From positions 372,001 through 436,000 of the forward strand of contig JAQUIT010000001.1 in NCBI GenBank assembly GCA_028681335.1: a stretch of 64,000 nt of DNA, given 5' to 3'. Of the stretch, positions 51,949-60,367 are shown one piece after another. The translations under genes were made by a program, and so were the position numbers. The DNA comes from Desulfuromonadaceae bacterium (GTDB lineage: Bacteria > Desulfobacterota > Desulfuromonadia > Geobacterales > Pseudopelobacteraceae). A model generated the notes under the pieces. It searched no databases. It had not been told where the DNA came from and saw nothing but the letters and a program-made list of their open reading frames with translations. How positions within the stretch are numbered: position 1 is the stretch's first letter; each line of letters opens with the position of its first letter.

Positions 51949-54600
51949 ATGACAGATGAAGAATTCAATTCATGGGTTTACAAACACAAAATACCAGCTC
52001 ATGCGGTAAACATTATCCGGCAGGTTCGCGAAAACGAACCGTTCCGTCGTGTGCAGGGCGGCAAGAGCAACGTTGCCGGCCGCTATCCCAGCCGCAAAAT
52101 GGGCTGCATCATCCAGTTCGAGAGTCATCAGGTGGAATTTCCCTTTGCCGTTGATTTTGAAAACGATGAAGAGATCATCGAATTCTACGACCAGCCTGTT
52201 TCCGTAAAATTGACCTATAAAAATATCAAAGGCAGGCATCTTGGAATCATTTCAAGGCCAGATTATTTCCTCATTCAGTCTAATGGCACTGCCGGATGGG
52301 TCGAATGCAAGACCGAAGAAGAATTAATCCGCCTCTCAGAAAAGGCACCAAATCGCTATTGTAAAGATGAGAAGGGATGTTGGCGATCACCGCCTGGCGA
52401 GGAATACGCTAGTCAATACGACTTGTTTTTCAAAATCATGTCTTCTGCAGAGATTAATTGGTTTTTTTTTCGGAATCTTATTTTCCTGCAAGACTACCAG
52501 CGAGAAGAATCAATGGTAGCACCTGAAATCCAGGCATATATCACTACGATAGTTGAATCAAACCAGGGAATTTCGCTGTTGGATCTGCTTCTCGACCAAA
52601 CTAAGTACACTGCAAATGACGTTTATCGCACAATTCTCAATGATGGAATATACGTCGATCTACACCGCTATCCGCTAGGCGAGCCGGAACGAGCCCCGGT
52701 CTTTAGCAGTGAATATAAATCGCTAGCTCACGCTCAGCCTCAGAGAACTCAGAAGTATTTGAGTCTGCCCACGCAGATAATAATTGAACCAGGGACCGGT
52801 GTTATATGGGCTGGGAACCCGTTCACAATTATGACCGTTGGAGAAGGTTTTGTTTGGCTGCAAAATGAACACTGCAGTATCTGCAAGCTGCCCATATCAG
52901 ACTTTGAATCTTTGATCGATAATGGGGAAGTTACAGGTGTTCCGCTCAACACTATGATTGAAAATAACGTTTTAGCGCTCTTAAAGAAAATGTCGGGTGA
53001 TGACCACAAACGGGCATTGAGTCGGAGAGACGAAATAGCTCGCTTCCTGTCTGGCGACGAAAAGCTGACTCCTGACCGTAGTGAATACCGCTGGATTAAG
53101 AAATACAAGGAAGCAGAAGCACTTTTTGGAATTGGTTTTATAGGCCTGTATGACAAAAACTCCAATAAGGGAAATAAGAAACCACGATTACATAAAGATT
53201 CTTATGATCTCATGGATTTATTCATTGAGACCGAACATTTGACCCTCGAAGACTCCAGTGTGAAAACCGCATATGGACAGTATGTTAAAGCGTGTGGCGA
53301 AGCAGGAATTAGTAAAATTAGCTACGAAACCTTTCGTAAGCGGATCAAGGCAATAGATGCCGAACTGAGAGCTGGGAAAAGAAAAGGGAAGCGGTCTGCA
53401 TACCAACTTAAACCTTTTTATACCGCACTCACCTACACAACATCACGCCATGGCGAAAGACCTTTTGAAATTGCACACATCGACCACACCGAGCTTGATA
53501 TCGAACTTATAAATCCAAGAACCTTAGAAAATTTAGGCAGGCCATGGCTAACCCTAATGGCTGATGCATATAGCAGAAGGATTCTTGCTTTTTATCTCAG
53601 TTTTGAACCACCAAGTTATCGATCCTGCATGAACGTAATGCGCATTTGCGGCCTCCGCCACAAATGCCTACCTCAAATTATCGTTGTGGACAATGGCAAG
53701 GAATTCAAATCAACTTATTTTGAACTGCTGTTAGCGTCAAAAGAAATAACTAAAAAAGAACGCCCACCGGCACAATCGCGATTCGGTTCACTCATTGAAC
53801 GTCTGTTTAATACTACAAACAGTGCGTTTATTCACACATTACAGGGCAACACCCAGATTATGAAAGAAGTCAGGGAGGTAACAAAATCAAATAACCCGAA
53901 AAACAGAGCAGTTTGGAATTTTTCAATACTTACAGATAAACTCGCCGAATATTTGTATGAAGTCTATGACTCAATGCATCATACCGGAATCAGGGAATCA
54001 CCACGAGATGCATTCAACCGAGGTCTATTCCTTTTCGGAAAACGTCGGATCATAACGCCAAGCGCTATACAGGGCTTCGTATTCAGTACGATGCCGACTA
54101 CCGACTCGGGTGAGGCAACCGTCATCCAATCCCAGGGAGTTAAGATTAATAACATTTATTATCGTCATGCCGCACTGAACACTCCGGGAGTCGTTGGTTC
54201 CAAAGTACAGGTAAAGTACGATCCGTTCAATCTGGGACATGCCTATGCATATATTGGCAATAACTGGACTGAGTGCATGTCTGAGTATTATGCGCAGTTT
54301 AAAGATCTTACAGAAAAGGAGCTGCAAGTCATCAGTGTGCAGCTGGCTGCAGAATATGCTCAGAACCATTCGAAGACGATTGTAAGCGCTCAAAAAATAG
54401 CCGCATTCATTGCCGCGACAAAGGGCACTGAGAAAGAGCTTATCCAACAGAAATTAGCTGAAGAACAGCGGGGTAAGTTCAGCTTCAAAGAAAATGTCAG
54501 CAATCCCGTTAAATCTGAATCTGCAATGGCTATCGCCGATTTTGATTGGAATAATGATGACAAGACAGAATCAGATGATGAATACCGAATTCTCAGTTAA
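51949..54600 (+). CDS. tnsAB: TnsA-TnsB fusion transposase of a Tn7-like element
   Basis: Cuts both strands at the transposon ends and joins them to the target. The 883 residues fuse a TnsA-like nuclease (about 40-190; candidate catalytic E58, D105, E119-x-K121) to a TnsB-like DDE integrase: D512 (AHIDHT), D581 (VVDNGKEF) and E617 (SLIERLF), spaced as DD35E, preceded by DNA-binding helices (about 200-490) and followed by a basic C-terminal domain. A fused form fits cut-and-paste transposition. GGAGG precedes ATG 51949; the GTG at 51943 overlaps that ribosome site. No frameshift is needed to join the halves. Confidence 0.92.
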   Translation: MTDEEFNSWVYKHKIPAHAVNIIRQVRENEPFRRVQGGKSNVAGRYPSRKMGCIIQFESHQVEFPFAVDFENDEEIIEFYDQPVSVKLTYKNIKGRHLGIISRPDYFLIQSNGTAGWVECKTEEELIRLSEKAPNRYCKDEKGCWRSPPGEEYASQYDLFFKIMSSAEINWFFFRNLIFLQDYQREESMVAPEIQAYITTIVESNQGISLLDLLLDQTKYTANDVYRTILNDGIYVDLHRYPLGEPERAPVFSSEYKSLAHAQPQRTQKYLSLPTQIIIEPGTGVIWAGNPFTIMTVGEGFVWLQNEHCSICKLPISDFESLIDNGEVTGVPLNTMIENNVLALLKKMSGDDHKRALSRRDEIARFLSGDEKLTPDRSEYRWIKKYKEAEALFGIGFIGLYDKNSNKGNKKPRLHKDSYDLMDLFIETEHLTLEDSSVKTAYGQYVKACGEAGISKISYETFRKRIKAIDAELRAGKRKGKRSAYQLKPFYTALTYTTSRHGERPFEIAHIDHTELDIELINPRTLENLGRPWLTLMADAYSRRILAFYLSFEPPSYRSCMNVMRICGLRHKCLPQIIVVDNGKEFKSTYFELLLASKEITKKERPPAQSRFGSLIERLFNTTNSAFIHTLQGNTQIMKEVREVTKSNNPKNRAVWNFSILTDKLAEYLYEVYDSMHHTGIRESPRDAFNRGLFLFGKRRIITPSAIQGFVFSTMPTTDSGEATVIQSQGVKINNIYYRHAALNTPGVVGSKVQVKYDPFNLGHAYAYIGNNWTECMSEYYAQFKDLTEKELQVISVQLAAEYAQNHSKTIVSAQKIAAFIAATKGTEKELIQQKLAEEQRGKFSFKENVSNPVKSESAMAIADFDWNNDDKTESDDEYRILS

Positions 54601-54609
54601 GGAAAAGGC

Positions 54610-55752
54610 ATGGATTTAACAACAGAGGTCTACAACTACAGGGATATTGTCTCAGGACATCCACATTTTAACGCTGCATATAGGAATCTGCGAAGAGCCA
54701 TCCGCCATGCACCCATAGGTAATCTTATATTTTTATACGGACCGACAGGAGTTGGCAAGTCAACACTCCTTAAACATTCAATGAGAGAGATTTTAATAGA
54801 ATCGGCTGAAGAGACATCTGCCAACCCAAGCATATTGCCGATTGTCAGAATTGAGCTCGACTACTCTGATAGTCATAAGTTTTCCTGGATAGAATTCTAT
54901 CGTAGTGGACTTAAAGCGCTTCAGGAGCCGCTGGTCGATAAAAAGCTTAAAAATGTGCCGACCAGATTAAAGCTCGACCTATTGACCAATAATCTCGAAA
55001 CAAGGGCACCGGGACATGCCCTGAAAGCGGCTTTTATAAGCGCTCTTTCAAAGCGAAACGTCAAAGTACTGCTACTCGACGAGGCTCACCACATGGCCAA
55101 GGGTTTTGAGGGTGGAAAACTTGTGGGACAACTTGAATATCTCAAATCCCTGGCCAACAAGAACAACATCATAATCGTGCTGGCTGGGACGTATGATTTG
55201 ATCTCTTTTCGCAACCTGAGCGGCCAGTTAAGCCGAAGGAGTATAGATGTCCATTTCCCACGCTACAGAACTGAAATCAAAGAGGATAATGTCAAGTTCA
55301 GAAAGATAATCAAAGCGTTCAGTGGACAGTCACCTTTGGTATGGGATGCTGAAATACTTAATAATGTTTTATATCTCTATACATACTCCGTGGGATGTGT
55401 CGGCATCCTGAAAAACTGGATTGACAAAGCACATTTAGCTGCTCTGGATAATAAGGCAGAGACATTGTCTCTGGAGCATTTCAAAAGCGCAGAACTCTCT
55501 ATTGTGCAGTTGAAAAAGATCACTGATGAGCTGGTTGCCGGAGAAAAATCTCTAAAGCCTCAAGAAAATGATCTTGAACTTATTCAGGTGCTGCTTGGAA
55601 TCAATGCGCAATTCACTCCTGAAAACGAAACCGCCGGTACTGAATTGATGTCCGCTAAACCAACTGCAATAGTCAAAGCAAAAAGGAAACAGGTCGGAAT
55701 ACGCAATGCAAAACGTGATCTCATCGGCAAAAGGGAAAATGAAATATCATGA
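54610..55752 (+). CDS. tnsC: TnsC, AAA-type transposition regulator
   Basis: ATPase that bridges target selector and transposase. The 380 residues carry Walker A GPTGVGKST at 44-52, Walker B VLLLDEAHH at 153-161, a sensor-like LAGTYD near 191 and SRR at 208-210. A long C-terminal tail rich in Lys/Arg (KAKRKQVGIRNAKRD) likely contacts the transposase or DNA. It starts 9 bases after tnsAB and its stop overlaps the tniQ start (ATGA), so all three genes form one operon. Confidence 0.93.
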   Translation: MDLTTEVYNYRDIVSGHPHFNAAYRNLRRAIRHAPIGNLIFLYGPTGVGKSTLLKHSMREILIESAEETSANPSILPIVRIELDYSDSHKFSWIEFYRSGLKALQEPLVDKKLKNVPTRLKLDLLTNNLETRAPGHALKAAFISALSKRNVKVLLLDEAHHMAKGFEGGKLVGQLEYLKSLANKNNIIIVLAGTYDLISFRNLSGQLSRRSIDVHFPRYRTEIKEDNVKFRKIIKAFSGQSPLVWDAEILNNVLYLYTYSVGCVGILKNWIDKAHLAALDNKAETLSLEHFKSAELSIVQLKKITDELVAGEKSLKPQENDLELIQVLLGINAQFTPENETAGTELMSAKPTAIVKAKRKQVGIRNAKRDLIGKRENEIS

Positions 55753-56903
55753 TTACTGATGCAGCCGGATGGCCAGTTCTGGAGGTAAGTCGCCTTTACA
55801 ACATTGAACCTCAAGGCTTAGGGACACCATTAGTTGAGTGCCTTGCGGGCTATGTGGTCCGTTTGGCGATGGCCCACTTGGTTAGTGCCAGAAATTTGAC
55901 TAAATACGTGAAATCAACTTACCAGTCAAACACATATCTTATTCCGGATAATAGGTTAATTATTTCGGACAAAACGATGAGTTCCATGAACGGGTGTAAC
56001 TCAAGCGCGGAAGCATGGGTGGACGCGCTTGAACAGCTCACATTGAGAAATGATCTCCGCAGGCTTACGCTTCTGCCATTTTCCCATATGTTTTCGGACA
56101 AGAACTTAGTGAAAACATTTAGGAGATGGTGTCCTTCCTGCCTGGATGAATGGCTGAGTAATGGCCTGACGCTCTACGAACCGCTTCTCTGGTGTATAAA
56201 CATGATCAAAATATGCCCTCTGCACCACGAGCCAATTGCGTCAAGTTGTCCACATTGCGGCCATAGATCACTTCATATTCTGCCTTGCACTCAGCCCGGC
56301 TTTTGCAGCCATTGCAATGGATGGCTAGGTCGTACTACTACCATAAAACAAGGTATAGGAGATAATGAGTACCAAATATGGGCTGGCCGGGAAATCGGAG
56401 AACTTCTTGCGTCAAACTCTTTGGAAAATTCTGCGACAAGTGAATCATTACCCACTGTATTGGACTACCTTATTAAAAAAAGAACCAAGCGCGACGGCAT
56501 ATTATTAACATCTAAGTTGATTAATGTCAGTCCGAAGAGGTTGCGAGAATGGCTAGATGGTGAGCGTGTTCCAGAATTACATAACCTTTTACGTCTCTGT
56601 TGGCTATTCAAACTAAAGTTGGTTGAGTTGGAAACACTTGAGGGTTGCTGCGAAAAAAGCGACGGATTTGATGAAAGGATTGCCGATGCATCTTATGAAA
56701 TTTCACAAGGTCGGTCCAAAATTGATTGGATGAAAATTGAGAAACTTCTCCTAAACATTATTTCAGGAGAAGTTGCGCCTATGCGAGTGGTAGACATTGC
56801 TCGGATCAATGACTGCTTCCCAGCCCAAATTTACAGAAGATATTCAGACCTCTGCAAGACCATTTCCAAAAACCGTACTCGGAATAGCCCGTTTTGGGGT
56901 TAG
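55749..56903 (+). CDS. tniQ: TniQ/TnsD-family target selector
   Basis: Recruits TnsC to the chosen site. The 384 residues show the TniQ N-terminal region (GTPLVECLAGYVVRLA) followed by a Zn ribbon cluster: C128-C131, C156-H159, C167-C170 and C186-C189 (CPSC, CPLHH, CPHC, CSHC). A helix-turn-helix-like C-terminal part (about 235-370) could read DNA, as in TnsD. It is the only selector in the element. It is shorter than Tn7 TnsD (508) and close to Tn5053-type TniQ in size. Confidence 0.88.
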   Translation: MITDAAGWPVLEVSRLYNIEPQGLGTPLVECLAGYVVRLAMAHLVSARNLTKYVKSTYQSNTYLIPDNRLIISDKTMSSMNGCNSSAEAWVDALEQLTLRNDLRRLTLLPFSHMFSDKNLVKTFRRWCPSCLDEWLSNGLTLYEPLLWCINMIKICPLHHEPIASSCPHCGHRSLHILPCTQPGFCSHCNGWLGRTTTIKQGIGDNEYQIWAGREIGELLASNSLENSATSESLPTVLDYLIKKRTKRDGILLTSKLINVSPKRLREWLDGERVPELHNLLRLCWLFKLKLVELETLEGCCEKSDGFDERIADASYEISQGRSKIDWMKIEKLLLNIISGEVAPMRVVDIARINDCFPAQIYRRYSDLCKTISKNRTRNSPFWG

Positions 56904-56913
56904 GTAAAATAAT

Positions 56914-57129
56914 ATGTTATTGCGTTGTTTTGAGAGCTTGGCGCTGTCACATCGAGATGGAGGTATCACATGTTATGAGCGGTACCCGTATAACAGAAAT
57001 ATTGTTTATCATTGGGTTTCAACACGAAACCTGGACTTCGATGGGCAACCACCGATTGAGGTCATGAAGGAAGGGTTAGATGGGTTAAGGCGAGTCAGGC
57101 ATTACCTTGATTATCAGCTGCTATGTTGA
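56914..57129 (+). CDS. Small unknown protein after tniQ
   Basis: Not recognised. A 71-residue reading opens 10 bases past the tniQ stop, with only a weak ribosome site (AGG). It is hydrophilic and Tyr/Arg-rich with three Cys. Being in the same transcript and in the expected position for a minor transposition factor is suggestive, but it could be non-coding. Confidence 0.35.
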   Translation: MLLRCFESLALSHRDGGITCYERYPYNRNIVYHWVSTRNLDFDGQPPIEVMKEGLDGLRRVRHYLDYQLLC

Positions 57130-57163
57130 CCGCCTATATTCCAATTTTGTAAGGAGTTCCTGC

Positions 57164-57736
57164 ATGAAACGCGACAAAATAGCGCTGTTTGACCTCGACG
57201 ATACCTTGGCTGATTACAGCGGGCAGCTTCTAAATGACCTTCAATTGCTTGCGTCCGAGTATGAACCCGCACCAGTGCTTTATTCCGGTATCCCTTACTT
57301 GGAAGCTAGGTGCCATGTGATCACCTCGCAGATTGGCTGGTGGCTCAAACTCGATAAATTAAAACTCGGCTGGGACGTACTTGAAGCAGCCAAAGAAATC
57401 GGCTACGAAATTTCTGTCCTCACAAAAGGACCGTCTCGGAAATTCGCCGCATGGGCAGAAAAGGTTGAATGGTGCAATCGCCATCTGTCTGATTATATAG
57501 ACGGAGTTACTGTTACTCACGACAAGGGGTTGGTGTACGGCGCGGTTCTCGTCGATGACTGGCCAGAGTACGTCTTGCGGTGGCTCGAGCACAGACCTCG
57601 GGGGGTAGTTGTTATGCCGGCGCATGATTACAATACAGCTTTTACCCATCCCAATGTAGTTCGCTATGATGGGACGAATATCGATGAAGTCAAGACTCGA
57701 ATGCTGGCCAGGTATCAACCTGCATTTGGAGCATAA
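57164..57736 (+). CDS. HAD-superfamily 5'-nucleotidase-like protein
   Basis: A 190-residue HAD phosphatase with the nucleophile/acid pair D10-x-D12 (LFDLDDTLADY) and later VLTKGPS and VLVDDWPEY motifs, close to the 5'(3')-deoxyribonucleotidase (NT5C) class. It would remove phosphate from nucleotides. ATG 57164 follows AAGGAG; the longer reading from 57107 is rejected. It is the last gene inside the transposon's right end. A link to nucleotide depletion in defence is only a hypothesis. Confidence 0.75.
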   Translation: MKRDKIALFDLDDTLADYSGQLLNDLQLLASEYEPAPVLYSGIPYLEARCHVITSQIGWWLKLDKLKLGWDVLEAAKEIGYEISVLTKGPSRKFAAWAEKVEWCNRHLSDYIDGVTVTHDKGLVYGAVLVDDWPEYVLRWLEHRPRGVVVMPAHDYNTAFTHPNVVRYDGTNIDEVKTRMLARYQPAFGA

Positions 57737-58146
57737 ATACCAATGGAAAGAGTCGGGTCTTTGTTCATATATAATACGATAGAAATTTCGAAGCGGGTAT
57801 CTGTCAGCAGCATCTTGACTCCCACAAAAACCGGGCAAACGAAATACCTAGCTTTAATACCCATCACTTTGGACATGAGAAAATAGAGCGCCCTGAGCCC
57901 CACGTGAGGGGCACTAGACTTCACTTCGCCCCCAGCACAGCCTCCAACGGTTAGCCACCAGAACAGACAAAATACAAAAACCTTCGAGGTAGCTGTAGAT
58001 CTCTTGCCATCTGATGCTTTTTTATTTAACTCTATGTCATCTTATGGTTTTTAAAAAAGGAGCCGCACTGTCCCCTTGAGGGTAAAGTGCGGCTCCTTTT
58101 GTCATTTTATGGTTTTTAAATCTGCCATTTTATGGTTGAAGTTACA
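57737..58146. repeat. Right transposon end with four transposase-site-like repeats
   Basis: Sites on the plus strand begin at 58007 (TGCCATCTGATGCTTTTT), 58037 (TGTCATCTTATGGTTTTT), 58100 (TGTCATTTTATGGTTTTT) and the terminal one at 58123 (TGCCATTTTATGGTTGAAG), all sharing TG-N-CAT-N-T-N-ATG-N-TT. Such clusters are the expected TnsB-binding array. The region before 58007 (57737-58006) holds no clear gene. Confidence 0.8.
58061..58100. terminator. Bidirectional terminator between right-end transposase sites
   Basis: Perfect ten-base arms GGAGCCGCAC (58061-58070) and GTGCGGCTCC (58087-58096), flanked by an A-run (58054-58060) and a T-run (58097-58100). It works on either strand and would insulate transposon genes from the host amidohydrolase transcript. 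It sits between two transposase sites. Confidence 0.88.
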
Positions 58147-58151
58147 TAATT
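58147..58151. repeat. Target site duplication TAATT (right)
   Basis: TAATT directly follows the right terminus and matches 40438-40442, showing where the element inserted. Confidence 0.9.
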
Positions 58152-58226
58152 ACTTTAGTTGACCGGCAATCAAAAGCTCTTCACTATCACCGCAAGCGTA
58201 AATGCTGATTACGGGGGGGAGGCACA

Positions 58227-59015
58227 ATGTCATCACCACAGTGCAGGCCTGGTAGTATTGCTGTTTTCGACAGCCATTTTCACATCATTGACAAGCGGTA
58301 CCCACTGGTTGCCAACAATGGTTACCTGCCGGATGATTACAACTGTGCAGACTATCTTGAGCGAATGTGTGGCTACAACCTTATCGGCGGTGCGGTTGTT
58401 TCCGGTTCATTTCAGGCATTTGATCAAAGCTATCTGATGGATGCACTGCTGGCGCTCGGGCCTCTGTTTGTCGGCGTCACCCAACTGCCTTATACCGTTT
58501 CTGACCAGGAACTGCTGGATCTGAACGATGCCGGTGTTCGTGCCGTCCGCTTTAACATCAGGCGCGGTGGGTCCGAAGAAGTTGTTCATCTTGAGACGAT
58601 GGCAAGGCGGGTACACGAGGTTGTAGGCTGGCATGTGGAGCTGTATGTGGATTCGTCAGAATTGGAGGGGCTTTACGAGACGCTGGTTGTCCTTCCTGCA
58701 GTCAGCGTCGATCACCTCGGACTTTCCAAGGCTGGAATGGGCACTCTTCTCAAGCTGGTGGAAAAAGGGGTGCGCGTGAAGGCCACCGGATTCGGCCGGG
58801 TGGACTTCGATGTGAAGACGGCATTGCGCGAAATCTATGCCGCCAATCCGGATGCGCTGATGTTCGGCAGCGATCTGCCGTCAACCCGTGCTCCCCGTCC
58901 TTATTGTGATAATGACTATGCTCTCGTCATCGAGGCGCTCGGGGAGAATGGGGCAAAAAAGGTTCTCAGCAGCAATGCGGTCACCTTCTACAGGGCCTGG
59001 CCGCAAAAATCATGA
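58227..59015 (+). CDS. Amidohydrolase-family metal-dependent hydrolase
   Basis: TIM-barrel hydrolase of the amidohydrolase_2 type. It opens with FDSHFHIIDKRYP (HxH metal pair), followed by SVDHLG and the C-terminal MFGSDLPSTRAPRPY, whose Asp is the usual catalytic metal ligand. The 262-residue size fits compact members acting on carboxylic or amide substrates; the exact substrate is unknown. ATG 58227 follows GGGGGAGG. The transposon inserted 76 bases upstream of it. Confidence 0.88.
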   Translation: MSSPQCRPGSIAVFDSHFHIIDKRYPLVANNGYLPDDYNCADYLERMCGYNLIGGAVVSGSFQAFDQSYLMDALLALGPLFVGVTQLPYTVSDQELLDLNDAGVRAVRFNIRRGGSEEVVHLETMARRVHEVVGWHVELYVDSSELEGLYETLVVLPAVSVDHLGLSKAGMGTLLKLVEKGVRVKATGFGRVDFDVKTALREIYAANPDALMFGSDLPSTRAPRPYCDNDYALVIEALGENGAKKVLSSNAVTFYRAWPQKS

Positions 59016-59133
59016 GTGCGCATGTCTCTTTAAAATTTCACCTGTTTTGTATATACTTAAAAAGTGGCTGGTACACTGTCACCGTGGAGTTTCCTCACAC
59101 GTCGGTAGCGGATTATGAAACAGGAGGCGCATC

Positions 59134-59601
59134 ATGAAAACTATAGCAATGCTGGTTGTCGTAAGTATCCTTTCTGCGAGTCAGTGTGTCTTCGCCGGGG
59201 AGCCGTCGCCCACTATGGCAACGGTCACCAATGTCCGCGAAGTCTTCAGAATTATCACTATCCGTGAGCCGGTTACTGCCACGGAGGAGGTCTGTGAGGG
59301 TGACAGCGGCATCGGTGGCACCATTCTGGGCGGCGTTATTGGTGGAGTGATTGGAAGCCGCTTTGGCAGAGGACCAGGCAGTGCCGCTATGACAGTGCTG
59401 GGTGCTACAGCCGGCGCGGCAACCGGGCATAGTATAGCTAGCAGCTCAAAGTGTTACCCGCGTGAGAGAATCAACTATATTGAACACGAACGGGAAGTGC
59501 TTGATGGTTTCATCGTCACGATTGAAAGTGGTGAGGAGTTCCGCACAAAAACCCGCTATCATGTCGGCGACCGGGTCAGAATCCGTACCTCCATCGAATA
59601 A
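59134..59601 (+). CDS. Glycine-zipper exported protein
   Basis: The 155-residue protein has a signal peptide (1-21, VFA|G). A central glycine-zipper hydrophobic segment (GGTILGGVIGGVIGSRFG, about residues 65-82, then GATAGAATG) resembles 2TM-glycine-zipper envelope proteins such as SlyB/Rick_17kDa types. The C-terminus is a small beta domain. It lacks a lipobox. Cys54 and Cys108 could pair. GGAGG precedes ATG 59134. Confidence 0.72.
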   Translation: MKTIAMLVVVSILSASQCVFAGEPSPTMATVTNVREVFRIITIREPVTATEEVCEGDSGIGGTILGGVIGGVIGSRFGRGPGSAAMTVLGATAGAATGHSIASSSKCYPRERINYIEHEREVLDGFIVTIESGEEFRTKTRYHVGDRVRIRTSIE

Positions 59602-59673
59602 AAGGGTGTAACGTGAAATGACGCTCTTTGTTTCGAGATGAAATCAACTTGTTCGATGAAAAAGGAAAAAATT

Positions 59674-60291
59674 ATGCGTTTCTGGTTGACTGTTTGCCTG
59701 CTCCTCACTCTTGCCGCTCCGGCGGCTGCTCTCGATCATCGTTTGGGGGAACAGGTCCTGGCGGAGATCAACCTTGCCCGAACTGATCCTCACGCCTATG
59801 CCGGTTTTATCCGCCAGTTCCGCAGTCAATTCCGTGGGAAGTACTATCTGCAACCGGGTGACACAACGCGGATTCAAACGACTGAGGGTGTTCCGGCCGT
59901 TGATGAGGCGATCATCTACCTCTCCCGTCTGAAACCGTTGCCGCCGCTTGCCTGGTCGGACGGGCTTGCCGCCGCTGCGGCCGAACTGGCGAATGAACAG
60001 GAGCGCTCCGGCGCCACCGGTCATAACGGCAGGAAGAGCCACGGGATGCGTGAGCGGATTGAACGCCACGGGAAATGGGCCGGGGTGATCGGCGAAAACA
60101 TAGGCTATGGTCCTGACGGTGCCCGTAATATGGTCATCCAGCTGATCGTTGACGACGGTGTGCCGGGGCGTGGCCATCGGGTAAATACCTTCAGTGGTGA
60201 TTACAGAACTGCCGGAGTCACCTGCGGCACCCATCCTGGTTTCGGGAGCATGTGCGTTATCGATTTTGCAGGGGGCTTCAAGGAAAGATAG
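59674..60291 (+). CDS. CAP/SCP-family exported protein
   Basis: The 205-residue protein has a signal peptide (1-20, AAA|LDHR) and a CAP (CRISP/PR-1) domain: VLAEINLARTDPHAYAGFI at the start, LAWSDGLAAAAAELANEQ, GHNGRKSHGMRERIERH, GENIGYG and the C-terminal HRVNTFSGDYRTAGVTCG. CAP domains act in secreted proteins of varied role. ATG 59674 follows AAAAGGAAA. It is 72 bases after the glycine-zipper gene and probably in its operon. Confidence 0.85.
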   Translation: MRFWLTVCLLLTLAAPAAALDHRLGEQVLAEINLARTDPHAYAGFIRQFRSQFRGKYYLQPGDTTRIQTTEGVPAVDEAIIYLSRLKPLPPLAWSDGLAAAAAELANEQERSGATGHNGRKSHGMRERIERHGKWAGVIGENIGYGPDGARNMVIQLIVDDGVPGRGHRVNTFSGDYRTAGVTCGTHPGFGSMCVIDFAGGFKER

Positions 60292-60367
60292 TTGCAACTA
60301 GGGTGTTAATGCAGACAAAGGACATGCACTGCCCCCGCGCTGCTGTGCGGGGACAGTGCATGTCGAT

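Larger units (their letters stand above)
40443..58146 (+). mobile_element. Tn7-like transposon, 17.7 kb, complete
   Basis: Boundaries are set by 24-bp terminal inverted repeats (40443-40466 and 58123-58146, 22 of 24 bases identical, TGT...ACA ends) and a 5-bp direct target duplication TAATT outside both. It encodes a TnsA-TnsB fusion (DDE transposase), TnsC ATPase and TniQ near the right end, all reading toward that end. Cargo on the minus strand is a type I restriction locus with five accessory genes. A HAD gene lies between tniQ and the right end. No cas gene or CRISPR array was seen. Transposition genes look intact, so it may be active. Confidence 0.93.

Noticed and set aside
40443-58146. 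CRISPR-associated transposon (CAST)
   Set aside because: TnsAB fusion and TniQ recall some CAST families, but no cas gene and no repeat-spacer array was seen anywhere in the element.
58159-58190. TTGACC...TATCAC as the amidohydrolase promoter
   Set aside because: The spacer is 20 bases, too long for a standard sigma-70 promoter, so not listed as a feature.
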